From Pseudoalteromonas carrageenovora IAM 12662 (lineage in GTDB: Bacteria > Pseudomonadota > Gammaproteobacteria > Enterobacterales > Alteromonadaceae): DNA of 64,000 bases. Shown in pieces: positions 48,441 to 59,196 of the stretch. How positions within the stretch are numbered: position 1 is the stretch's first letter; each line of letters begins with the position of its first letter. Under the pieces are notes generated by a model. That model did not search any database. It saw only the letters and a list, made by a program, of their open reading frames with translations, and was not told the DNA's origin. A program made the position numbers and the translations under genes. Location of the stretch: contig NZ_LT965928.1 in the NCBI RefSeq assembly GCF_900239935.1, positions 1,175,395 through 1,239,394 of the forward strand, given 5' to 3'.

Positions 48441-50480
48441 TTGGGTGATGTATTGAGGAATTTGTTTTTTCCTAATAAGCAGGCCATTACTTTTGCAACA
48501 AAAGGCGTTATTGCTATGGCAATGTCGTTAAGTGTTGCTATGTACCTTAACCTCGATAGGCCTTATTGGGCGTTAGTTTCAGCCATATTTTTACAGCTAC
48601 GCCCAGAAAGCGGTTTAGTCATAGAAAAAGCAATTTGCCAAATTATAGGCACTGTTGTAGGTGGTTTATTTGGCATTTTTTTACTTACTCAGCTTATGCC
48701 TTACCCTTATTTAGCGCTGGGAACTTTAGCGCTATGGCTTGGATTAAACTCAGCACTTTCGGCAATGGTTCGCCAAGCTAATTTTGTTTATGCTTTTGCT
48801 ATGGCGGCGGTAACAGCTGAAATCATTGTCCTTTTGGTAATGGCAAATCCCACCACTGTAAGCAGCCACGCAGTATTTGATATCGCACAATCACGCATGA
48901 GCGAAATAGTTGTTGGCTCTATTTGTGCGGGGCTTGTGAGTCATTTGTTTTGGCCTGTAAAAGTTAAAGAAACATTACAAGTTCAAGCTCGCGCCGTTAT
49001 TAATCAAACATTAAATTATTTAGTTACCGAAATAGATAAAAAGTGCACTCACGAAAAGCGCCATCAGCAAATAGATGCCATTATGGCCACCCTTGGTGTA
49101 ATAAACGAAGATTCGAGTGCAGTAAGGTACGAAGGCCCTAAAGGTCCGGGGCGTTCTAGGGCTGCAAACCAAGTTTCACAAAAAGTGCTTTCTCTACTTG
49201 CTTTAATACAAATATTTGGACGCTTGCAGCGAAGTCACACAGAGCTAATAACACCAGATTTAACGAAGCTCATGCAAAATTTGAGTGATGTTTTATGCCG
49301 TATTGCGCAATCTGATAGCTTTGAATATTGTGCAGAAGAAATAAAAATTTACCGAAAAAACCTATCGGCTTTAAAAGCTAATAATCAAACCGACTCGCCA
49401 TTTGAATCTCATATGCTGTCATTGGCATTAGAGATCGCCTCAGAATTAACCATTTTACTCAAAGCATACAAAGCCCTTGAAAAGCGAGATAGCAGCTTAT
49501 TAAATGCCCCGAGCATGCTTAGTTATCGCGACCCGCTTGCCGGTATATTTGTAGGCTTTAGAACTAGCTTAGTATTTATTATTGGTGCATTTGTTTGGGT
49601 AAGTACGGGCTCATCGGCTGCATTAATGATTATGATTTTACCAGTCATTTTTTCAATCATGTTAGCGCGTATACCTCTTGCCATGTTAAAGGTAGTTTTA
49701 AAGCGCTTATTAATAGGTATTGCTGTTGCCTCGTTCGTCACTGTTTTTTATGCGCTTAATTTACTTTCACAAAGTGGCGGGCAGCTAGAGATTTTAATTT
49801 TGGTACTGGCGGGGCCTTACTTTTTAGGTTTATTGTTACTTGCTGATAGAGCAACACTGCCTTATGGATTAGGGTTTTGTATTCCGTTTTCTATTTTAGT
49901 ACGCCCAAGTACCGACATGAGTTTAGCGTTTTCTATCGATTATACTTTAAGTGCAGCAATGGCAATTTTTGCCGGTGTGAGTATTTTATTTTGGGTGTTT
50001 CACTTAATTACTGGGCCAAGCGTGCGTTTACTTGTGCATAGAGTATTTAAAACAACGCATCACGACCTACTACAAATACACCAGCAGCGTACGGCTGCCA
50101 TTTGGTATAACCGCAGAATGTCTGACCGCTTATTACGTTTAACCAACTATGATCAAGGCTCGCATACACGGGCGATCACCGATTTAGCATTAACCGCTTT
50201 AAATGTTGGGCATGCATCTATTCGCTTGCAGTCTATTTGTACAAATCTTGCGGGCAAAGATTTAAAGCAACTTATTAGCTGGCAACAAGCCCTTGCAGAT
50301 GCTTTTTTACTCGCGACTAAGGGTAGGAGTAATAATGAATTTAAAAATATATCAGACGCTTTATACGCAGAACTAGTAGATGTCGCAGGCGAAACAAGCC
50401 AAGTAGAGGCAATAAAAGGCATGTTTATGCGTATTAACCTTACCTTTGAGCGAAGCGCAAAAAAAATAGCGGAGGCTTAA
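48441..50480 (+). CDS. FUSC family aromatic acid exporter (AaeB/YccS-like)
   Basis: Inner-membrane transporter of 679 residues with two bundles of about five to six helices (about 15-180 and 355-500), each followed by a cytosolic helical domain: the FUSC/AaeB arrangement. E. coli AaeB exports hydroxybenzoates. The first bundle has YWALVSAIFLQLRPESGLVIEKA, a family hallmark. The start codon is TTG or GTG-like (TTGGGTGATG), preceded by AAGGAGAA, a strong ribosome-binding site. No LysR activator gene adjoins, unlike E. coli aaeR, so regulation is unknown. Confidence 0.9.
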   Translation: MGDVLRNLFFPNKQAITFATKGVIAMAMSLSVAMYLNLDRPYWALVSAIFLQLRPESGLVIEKAICQIIGTVVGGLFGIFLLTQLMPYPYLALGTLALWLGLNSALSAMVRQANFVYAFAMAAVTAEIIVLLVMANPTTVSSHAVFDIAQSRMSEIVVGSICAGLVSHLFWPVKVKETLQVQARAVINQTLNYLVTEIDKKCTHEKRHQQIDAIMATLGVINEDSSAVRYEGPKGPGRSRAANQVSQKVLSLLALIQIFGRLQRSHTELITPDLTKLMQNLSDVLCRIAQSDSFEYCAEEIKIYRKNLSALKANNQTDSPFESHMLSLALEIASELTILLKAYKALEKRDSSLLNAPSMLSYRDPLAGIFVGFRTSLVFIIGAFVWVSTGSSAALMIMILPVIFSIMLARIPLAMLKVVLKRLLIGIAVASFVTVFYALNLLSQSGGQLEILILVLAGPYFLGLLLLADRATLPYGLGFCIPFSILVRPSTDMSLAFSIDYTLSAAMAIFAGVSILFWVFHLITGPSVRLLVHRVFKTTHHDLLQIHQQRTAAIWYNRRMSDRLLRLTNYDQGSHTRAITDLALTALNVGHASIRLQSICTNLAGKDLKQLISWQQALADAFLLATKGRSNNEFKNISDALYAELVDVAGETSQVEAIKGMFMRINLTFERSAKKIAEA

Positions 50481-50558
50481 TCAGCGTTTTCACGTTTTTG
50501 AAGTTCAGATGTGTTTGTTAAATCTGTTATACTTCGGGGATAAATTTATGGGGCTGTT

Positions 50559-51290
50559 ATGATTTCAAAAAACCAACTCAAACTTATTCGCCAACTTGGC
50601 CAAAAAAAGTACCGAAAGCAATATAATCAATACCTTGTACAAGGTGAAAAAAACGTACTTGAGTTGTTAAACAGCCCATTAAAAGCGGTTGATATATTCG
50701 CTACGCAGGCGTTTATAAATGCTCATCAAAGCCAATATCCCCACACACAATTAATTGAAGCACAAGAAGAGCAACTCACCAAAGCAAGTACGCTGGTAAG
50801 TAACAATGCCGCAATTGCTATTGTTAATATGCCAAATGCAGCGCTTCCAAAAAATAATGGGTTAATTCTTGCTCTTGATGGCGTATCAGATCCGGGCAAT
50901 TTAGGCACTATTATTAGAGTTGCTGATTGGTATGGGATTAAACATATTGTAACGAGTACCGACAGCGCCGATGCTTACAATCCTAAAACGATTAGTGCCA
51001 CTATGGGCTCGTTTGTAAGAGTATCTGTAAGCCAAGTTGAATTACCTGAATATTTACAAACTTTAAACTTGCCAATATATGGCGCGTTTTTAGATGGGAA
51101 AAGTGTGCATAAGACACAATTCAGTGGTGAGGGTGTTTTGCTTATGGGCAGTGAATCGCATGGAATACGCGAGCAGTGTGCAAAATTAGTGAGCGACAAA
51201 ATAACCATACCTGCTTTTGGCGGTGCAGAGTCACTTAATGTGGCAATGGCCACCGGTATTATTTTAGATAACTTTAAACGCCAAGCTTAA
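50559..51290 (+). CDS. SpoU/TrmH family RNA methyltransferase
   Basis: 2'-O-ribose methyltransferase with an alpha/beta knot (SPOUT fold). An N-terminal substrate-binding domain (about 1-95, KYRKQYNQYLVQGEKNVLELL) precedes the catalytic domain with motif 1 LDGVSDPGNLGTIIRVADW, motif 2 LLMGSESHGI and motif 3 IPAFGGAESLNVAMATGI. It resembles RlmB/TsnR-like enzymes, but the exact rRNA or tRNA target cannot be told. Located 67 bp upstream of smc. Confidence 0.9.
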   Translation: MISKNQLKLIRQLGQKKYRKQYNQYLVQGEKNVLELLNSPLKAVDIFATQAFINAHQSQYPHTQLIEAQEEQLTKASTLVSNNAAIAIVNMPNAALPKNNGLILALDGVSDPGNLGTIIRVADWYGIKHIVTSTDSADAYNPKTISATMGSFVRVSVSQVELPEYLQTLNLPIYGAFLDGKSVHKTQFSGEGVLLMGSESHGIREQCAKLVSDKITIPAFGGAESLNVAMATGIILDNFKRQA

Positions 51291-51357
51291 CTTTTTAACT
51301 GTTTATGAGTTAAATTGTTTGTAATTAATAACAATAATAATCGGTAATAACAATAAG

Positions 51358-54300
51358 ATGCGCTTAAGCACTATCAAATTAGCGGGCTTTAAATCGTTTG
51401 TAGAGCCCACTAAAATTCCATTTCCTGATCAAATGACGTGTGTTGTTGGCCCTAATGGCTGCGGCAAATCTAACGTTATTGATGCAGTGCGATGGGTGCT
51501 TGGTGAAAGCTCTGCTAAAAACTTACGTGGCGATGCCATGACCGATGTTATTTTTAATGGATCAACTAATCGTAAACCTATCTCGCAAGCCTCTGTAGAG
51601 CTGATTTTTGATAATACCCAAGGTGATACACCCAATACTTTTGCCGATCGTAATCAAATTGCAATTAAACGCTTAGTAACTCGTGACGGGCAATCGCTGT
51701 ATTTTTTAAACGGTAGCAAATGTCGTAAGCGCGATATTACCGATATATTTTTAGGCACAGGGCTTGGGCCGCGTAGCTACGCGATTATTGAGCAAGGGAT
51801 GATCTCGCGATTAATAGAAAGTAAACCGCAAGAGCTGCGGGTATTTTTAGAAGAAGCCGCCGGTGTGTCTAAATACAAAGAGCGCCGCCGCGAAACCCAA
51901 ACACGTATTAAAAGTACCCGCGAAAACCTAGAGCGATTACTTGATGTGCGCAAAGAGCTGCAAACTCAACTTGATAAACTTGCTGTGCAATCGGTTGATG
52001 CTAAAAAATACCGAGAGCTCAAGGCGCAAGAGCGCACTTTAAAAGGTCAAATTGCTGTTTTAAAATGGCAAAAGCTGCATCAACAACAGCTCGAAAAAAG
52101 CATACAAATTAAAAAGCTGAATGAGCAAATAACGTTTTTTAAAACGGCGCACTCAGGGCACGATGACGTACTTGCAAGCCTAGAGGGGCAAGTTCAAGCA
52201 CAACAAGATAAATTAAGCGACGCGCAGCATCAGCAACACGTTACTCACACAGAGTTGACCCGTGCTGAGCAGCAACAAATAAATATTAAACAACAAACAC
52301 AAACGCTTAAACAAAATCGTGTAAAGCTAGAGCTACGTCAATCGCAAAGCTTAGAGCTCAAATTACAGCAGCAAAGTGTATGTGAACAACTCGAAATTAC
52401 CTTGCAAGACGCCACAGAGCAAAGCTTAATGTGCACGGAAAAAGTTGATGAGTTGACTCAAACATTAGAGTTATTAGCTGATGAAAAGCTGCAAACTACG
52501 CGTGTGTGGCAAGCTTTAAATGAGCAGCAGCTTGAACATAATAGCAAAGCGCAATTGCAGCAAAGTACGATTAATCAAAGCGTTCAAGCACGTGAGCATG
52601 TAAGTAATCAGCTAAGCCAAGTGCAACAGCAAATTAATGAACTTAAAAGTAGCGATATAGAGCAGCAGCTAGTTGAGCAAACACAAAGGCGCCAAGCCCT
52701 CACTCAAGAACTTGCCAGTAAGCAAACTACGCAGTCGCATTGCAGTGCTGAACTTGCAGAGCAGAATAATTTAGTTGAGCAAGCACAAAAGCAGCTTGAA
52801 GATAACTTACAGCACCTTAACGAGCTAAAAGCCAGTATAGCTGGTTTGACGAGTAGCCTCGGACTTGAAGATAAAAATGCTCAGAGCCAAAATTTATTTA
52901 AACAATTAGTAGTTAAAGAAGGGTTTGAGCACGTAATTGAACAAGCCTTGCAATCACTTGAGCATTTACATGTAACTAAACAGCAAAGTAATAACAGTGT
53001 TTGGCAAAGTAAGAAAGCTGCGCCAAAAAACAGCTTAGCTGCATTTGTTAATAAGGGCGTTTACCCTGATTTACTCACACGCATTGCTTATAGCGAAGTC
53101 GCAGATTTAACATTGCTAAAAGATGATTTTTATATTGCGGTGATGGATAGAACAGGTGCGCTTCATGCTCGAAATTGGCATGTTAGTGCCGATAAAAACG
53201 CCGATAACTCTCAGCTTTTAAAGCATAAACAGCTAAAAGAAAAAACAATACAATTAAATGCTTCACAACAAGCGCTGCAAAACATACAACAGCAGTTTGA
53301 CGATTGCAAAGCCCAGCAAACACAGCAAAGTAATGAATTAAACGAGCTTAAAGAGGCTATACATCAACTTGCACAAAATATTGCCATAGCCACAACGCGT
53401 AGCGACATGCTTAAAGAGCAGGTTGCTCAGCACTTACAACAATTAGAAAAACTTGAACAGCAAAAGCTGACATTAACAACTGAGCACACACAGTTATTAA
53501 AAACGTGCGATGAACAAGTGCAAGTGCTTGAAGTAATGAAACAGCAGCAGCTTAATTTAACTGATGATTTAGCAAATGCAAATAATGCTCGAATACAAAG
53601 TGAGTCGCAGTATAGCCAAGCTGTAACCACGCTTGAGCAATATAAAACGCAAGCGCATCAAAGTAGTTTATACGAACAAAAAATACAAAGTGAATGGCAA
53701 CTAAGCCAAACTAAACTTAACCATGCAAAGCAAGAGCATAAAAGTGCAAGTGAAGGTGCTAAAGAGTTACTTGAGGAAATAGAAGAGCTCCTCATTCCAG
53801 AGCAAGAACTCACAGATAAAATTACAAGCTTGCTTGAGCAACACAAGCAAGGTGAGCAGGTGCTAATATCGCTTCAAAGTAAACTTGCTCAAGCTAAAGA
53901 AAGCTTAAATACAAAGCAAGCGAGCCTTAAGAGTTCACAAGGTGAGCTGGTGGGTTTACAAGAGCAGCATCAAAAACTCACCATTGAAGAACAAAGCTTA
54001 CTTATCAAAGCACAAGCCGCGCTTGAGCCATTAGATGAGCTAAAACAAAACTTAAAGCACATACTCGAAGCATTACCTGACTCTTTAAGTTTAAGTGCCG
54101 CGCAAAACCAGTTAACGGGAATAACTAATCAGCTTGAAAAATTAGGCGCCGTAAATTTAGCTGCAATAGAAGAGTTTGACCTTGCAAAGCAGCGTAGTGA
54201 ATACCTAGATAACCAATTAGATGATTTAACCAAAGCGCTAAATACTCTCGAAGGTGCCATTCGTAAAATAGATATTGAGACAAAAACACGCTTTAAAGCG

Positions 54301-54756
54301 ACCTTTGATCAAGTTAACGAAGACTTTGCAGAGCTATTTCCAAAAGTATTTGGTGGTGGGAGTGCATATTTAGAGTTAACCAGTGACGATTTACTCGAAA
54401 GTGGTGTTAGTATAATGGCACGACCACCCGGCAAGAAAAATTCAACAATTCATTTGTTAAGTGGTGGAGAAAAAGCGCTGACCGCATTATCATTAGTGTT
54501 TTCTATATTCAGGCTCAATCCAGCTCCATTCTGTATGCTGGACGAGGTAGATGCACCGCTTGATGATGCCAATGTGGTTCGTTTTTGCCGTTTGGTTGAA
54601 GAAATGTCACAATCAGTGCAGTTTATTTATATTAGTCATAATAAAATTGCGATGGAAATGGCAGGGCGATTAACTGGCGTTACTATGGCAGAGCCAGGCG
54701 TTTCACGAATGGTAGCAGTTGATATAGAACAAGCAGTGCAACTTGCACACACATAA
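51358..54756 (+). CDS. smc: chromosome segregation protein SMC
   Basis: Condensin ATPase for chromosome compaction. The N-terminal head has Walker A GPNGCGKSN (31-39). Two long coiled coils, very Gln-rich here (runs such as HQQQLEKSIQ), flank a hinge near residues 500-620. The C-terminal head has the signature LLSGGEKALTALS and Walker B FCMLDEVDAPLDD. 1132 residues, slightly short for the family. smc-zipA-ligA is a conserved group in Pseudomonas and Alteromonadales. No ScpA or ScpB is in this window. Confidence 0.96.
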   Translation: MRLSTIKLAGFKSFVEPTKIPFPDQMTCVVGPNGCGKSNVIDAVRWVLGESSAKNLRGDAMTDVIFNGSTNRKPISQASVELIFDNTQGDTPNTFADRNQIAIKRLVTRDGQSLYFLNGSKCRKRDITDIFLGTGLGPRSYAIIEQGMISRLIESKPQELRVFLEEAAGVSKYKERRRETQTRIKSTRENLERLLDVRKELQTQLDKLAVQSVDAKKYRELKAQERTLKGQIAVLKWQKLHQQQLEKSIQIKKLNEQITFFKTAHSGHDDVLASLEGQVQAQQDKLSDAQHQQHVTHTELTRAEQQQINIKQQTQTLKQNRVKLELRQSQSLELKLQQQSVCEQLEITLQDATEQSLMCTEKVDELTQTLELLADEKLQTTRVWQALNEQQLEHNSKAQLQQSTINQSVQAREHVSNQLSQVQQQINELKSSDIEQQLVEQTQRRQALTQELASKQTTQSHCSAELAEQNNLVEQAQKQLEDNLQHLNELKASIAGLTSSLGLEDKNAQSQNLFKQLVVKEGFEHVIEQALQSLEHLHVTKQQSNNSVWQSKKAAPKNSLAAFVNKGVYPDLLTRIAYSEVADLTLLKDDFYIAVMDRTGALHARNWHVSADKNADNSQLLKHKQLKEKTIQLNASQQALQNIQQQFDDCKAQQTQQSNELNELKEAIHQLAQNIAIATTRSDMLKEQVAQHLQQLEKLEQQKLTLTTEHTQLLKTCDEQVQVLEVMKQQQLNLTDDLANANNARIQSESQYSQAVTTLEQYKTQAHQSSLYEQKIQSEWQLSQTKLNHAKQEHKSASEGAKELLEEIEELLIPEQELTDKITSLLEQHKQGEQVLISLQSKLAQAKESLNTKQASLKSSQGELVGLQEQHQKLTIEEQSLLIKAQAALEPLDELKQNLKHILEALPDSLSLSAAQNQLTGITNQLEKLGAVNLAAIEEFDLAKQRSEYLDNQLDDLTKALNTLEGAIRKIDIETKTRFKATFDQVNEDFAELFPKVFGGGSAYLELTSDDLLESGVSIMARPPGKKNSTIHLLSGGEKALTALSLVFSIFRLNPAPFCMLDEVDAPLDDANVVRFCRLVEEMSQSVQFIYISHNKIAMEMAGRLTGVTMAEPGVSRMVAVDIEQAVQLAHT

Positions 54757-54829
54757 TATTTTAATTTAAGCGTATTAGTATTTTACTAATGCACAGGTTT
54801 AGGCATATCAAATAATAAAAGGTGAGGGG

Positions 54830-55582
54830 ATGGCCGAAGAACTAAGATGGGTTTTAATCGTGATCAGTGTATTTGTCATAGGTGGCTTATTAGTACATGG
54901 TTTATGGTCAGTTAGAAAAAAAGACAGCCCAGAAGTACCTGCTAGCGAGCGGGTAGAACCAATGCAAGAGACTCCATCTCATACACCGGCCGCACAGCCA
55001 AAAGAGCCAGAAGTTACCCAGCGCGATGAGCCGCAATTTGGTGAGCTTAACTTTGATGCTAACGAGCCACAAATGGATACAAGTGTTCCAGAAATTCCAA
55101 TTGAAGATGATTTGGAAATTGTGCAAGAGCCAGAAGCCCAGCCACAAAGCGAAGAAACTGCGCCAGTTGAGATGTCTGACTTTGTAATTGTGCATATACA
55201 AATGCCAGAAGGGTTAACTATGCAGGGCAGTAAATTATTGCCAGCAGTGAACACTTTAGGCTTTAAGTATTCAGAAGAAGGTTTTTTTAATCGTCATATT
55301 GACCCAGCAGGCCAAGGACCAGTGTTATTCAGACTGGTAAATATGTACAACCCAGGCACGTTTGATATAGACAATATGGAACAATTTAGCACAGCGGGTG
55401 TGAGCTTATTTATGACTTTGCCTTGCGAAGGCGATGGGCTTGCAGCGTTTAATATGTTGCACAGCGCGGCTAAAAAAATTGCTGATGAGTTTGGCGCACA
55501 AATTTTAGATGCCGAGCGTGAAGAAATGAGTGTTGACCGAGTTCGTCAATATGTTGAGCAGGTTCGTGCATTTTCTGCGTAA
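54830..55582 (+). CDS. zipA: cell division protein ZipA
   Basis: Membrane anchor of FtsZ at the septum. One N-terminal helix (about 6-26, WVLIVISVFVIGGLLVHGLW) is followed by a charged then P/E/Q-rich linker (about 30-115) and a C-terminal FtsZ-binding domain (about 118-245; FVIVHIQMPEGLTMQGSKLL, FRLVNMYNPGTFD). 250 residues. GGTGAGGGG precedes the ATG. Terminator downstream; ligA follows. Confidence 0.94.
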   Translation: MAEELRWVLIVISVFVIGGLLVHGLWSVRKKDSPEVPASERVEPMQETPSHTPAAQPKEPEVTQRDEPQFGELNFDANEPQMDTSVPEIPIEDDLEIVQEPEAQPQSEETAPVEMSDFVIVHIQMPEGLTMQGSKLLPAVNTLGFKYSEEGFFNRHIDPAGQGPVLFRLVNMYNPGTFDIDNMEQFSTAGVSLFMTLPCEGDGLAAFNMLHSAAKKIADEFGAQILDAEREEMSVDRVRQYVEQVRAFSA

Positions 55583-55610
55583 TTAATACGCATACATTAT
55601 TTTTTATTAA

Positions 55611-55637
55611 GCCACTTAACTAAAAGTGGCTTTTTTT
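55611..55637 (+). terminator. terminator between zipA and ligA
   Basis: GCCACTT-AACTAA-AAGTGGC followed by T7. It lies only 18 bp before the ligA ATG, so ligA needs read-through or a promoter inside zipA. Confidence 0.85.
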
Positions 55638-55655
55638 ATGTTTTTTGAGGTTTAA

Positions 55656-57674
<2,019 letters not shown>

Positions 57675-57685
57675 GATAAAAAATA

Positions 57686-58189
57686 ATGAGCCGATATGGG
57701 CCAGAGTACTGGGACAAATACGGGAGTTACCGTACGCCCATTGCATTTCATTTAAGTGTGCTGGTATTACTGCGCTCATATTTTATTTGGGTGATAGCGG
57801 CCCTTAGCCGCAGACCAGAACTTGATTTAATGTCGTTATTCTTTAAAACCAAAAATGATTTTTTTATTGCTATTACTATTGGTGCCATTGCGATTGTACC
57901 TACGGTATTGTTTTGTTTGCGCCGGCCAAGAGATTCACACAGCGCGAGTGAAAAATTAGCAAAAGTATGGCGCCATATGCGCTGGCCACTTATTTTGTGC
58001 GCTGTGATTGATTTAGCGTGGCTCAGTATACAGGTGGCTCATAGCCATTATCGGTTTTCGCTATTTTTAGCGGTACAAATGGTTATTGTTTTGTGGGTAC
58101 TGTGGTATTTGGCTAAGAGTCGTTATTTAACCGTGTTTTTTAACGATTGGCCTGAGCCCACAGAAAAAGCAGCTGAAGAAAAAAATTAA
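57686..58189 (+). CDS. DUF2919 family membrane protein
   Basis: 167-residue protein with four hydrophobic segments (about 22-42, 58-78, 98-115 and 123-142). The N-terminal YWDKYGSYRTPIAFHLSVLVLLRSYFIW matches the DUF2919 (YfeZ) pattern of a short charged start then a leucine-rich helix with R. Function unknown. It follows ligA by 11 bp, so likely co-transcribed. Confidence 0.75.
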   Translation: MSRYGPEYWDKYGSYRTPIAFHLSVLVLLRSYFIWVIAALSRRPELDLMSLFFKTKNDFFIAITIGAIAIVPTVLFCLRRPRDSHSASEKLAKVWRHMRWPLILCAVIDLAWLSIQVAHSHYRFSLFLAVQMVIVLWVLWYLAKSRYLTVFFNDWPEPTEKAAEEKN

Positions 58190-58204
58190 TTACAAAGGAT
58201 TGAA

Positions 58205-58645
58205 ATGGACGCTGTAAATAAAAAAATAGCGATGGTGGTGTCGGTTATCGCTTTGGTGCTTTTAGTGCTTGCGTTAAGCACTAATCTTAGTGAGTACATG
58301 TGGTTTAAGTTTTTATTTGGTGTGTGGCTTTTTGTACTTTGTTCTAGTTTTTATAGGTTAACGGCGTTATTTAAAGCGAGAAATCGATTAGATAATTTTA
58401 TTCAACGCGACGCACAGCATCTTATGTTGTTTAGCCTAACAGGCTTTTTTGATAAAAAGCACGGCCCGCATTGGTTGGTTATTAGTAATATTGAACGTGT
58501 TGAAAGTAAAAGTGATGAGCTAATAATACACAGCAGTAATGATCGTCAGTTAAGTGTGAGCCTACCGGCGAAAAGTACTGAGCTAGATGCATTTGTTAAA
58601 CGTATACTCACTGAATCTGAGAAGCAAACAATACATTTTGGATAA
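58205..58645 (+). CDS. hypothetical membrane protein
   Basis: 146 residues. Two hydrophobic helices (about 9-29 and 32-52) precede a soluble C-terminal region with alternating beta strands (HWLVISNIERVESKSDELIIHSSNDRQ-like pattern), reminiscent of a PH-like fold, but no family is recognised. AAAGGATTGAA precedes the ATG. It follows the DUF2919 gene by 15 bp, so it probably ends the ligA transcription unit. Confidence 0.65.
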   Translation: MDAVNKKIAMVVSVIALVLLVLALSTNLSEYMWFKFLFGVWLFVLCSSFYRLTALFKARNRLDNFIQRDAQHLMLFSLTGFFDKKHGPHWLVISNIERVESKSDELIIHSSNDRQLSVSLPAKSTELDAFVKRILTESEKQTIHFG

Positions 58646-58751
58646 ATCAAAGCGGGTGATAGTGTATTTAAAACGCTTTAATTTACTTTAGTTTACCTCT
58701 ACCTTAATTAGGCTAACACCCTAATGCTATTTAATTATTTATGAGGCTGTT

Positions 58752-59192
58752 ATGTTGAAATGGAACGATGTTATTAATTTTGCTAACAATGGCAATCCAA
58801 CTCCCGCTAAAAAGGTTGTGAAAAGCGACGAGCAATGGCGAGAGCTCCTTAGTGAAGACCAATACTATGTTACTCGTAAAAAAGGCACTGAACGTCCACA
58901 TAGCTCTCAAAGTTGCACATTATTAGAGCCAGGCAAATATGCATGCGTATGTTGTGAGAACTTATTATTTGACGCGGATGAAAAGTTTGATAGCGGTACA
59001 GGTTGGCCTTCGTTTACCCAACCAGCCGCTATTGAGGCAATAGGGTACGTGAGTGATTCAAGCCACGGTATGCAGCGCGTAGAAGTGGTTTGTAATGTGT
59101 GTGATGCGCACTTAGGGCACATATTTCCTGATGGGCCTCAGCCTACTGGTTTACGTTATTGCGTAAACGCTGCAGCAATGAAAAAGCTATAA
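58752..59192 (+). CDS. msrB: peptide methionine-(R)-S-oxide reductase MsrB
   Basis: Reduces methionine-R-sulfoxide in oxidised proteins with thioredoxin as donor. The four zinc Cys lie in CVCC and CNVCDAH, the fold motif is FDSGTGWPSFTQP, and the catalytic Cys is in GLRYCVNAAAM (near residue 137). 146 residues, standard cytosolic form without a signal peptide. It converges on the response-regulator gene with a 4-bp gap. Confidence 0.95.
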   Translation: MLKWNDVINFANNGNPTPAKKVVKSDEQWRELLSEDQYYVTRKKGTERPHSSQSCTLLEPGKYACVCCENLLFDADEKFDSGTGWPSFTQPAAIEAIGYVSDSSHGMQRVEVVCNVCDAHLGHIFPDGPQPTGLRYCVNAAAMKKL

Positions 59193-59196
59193 AATC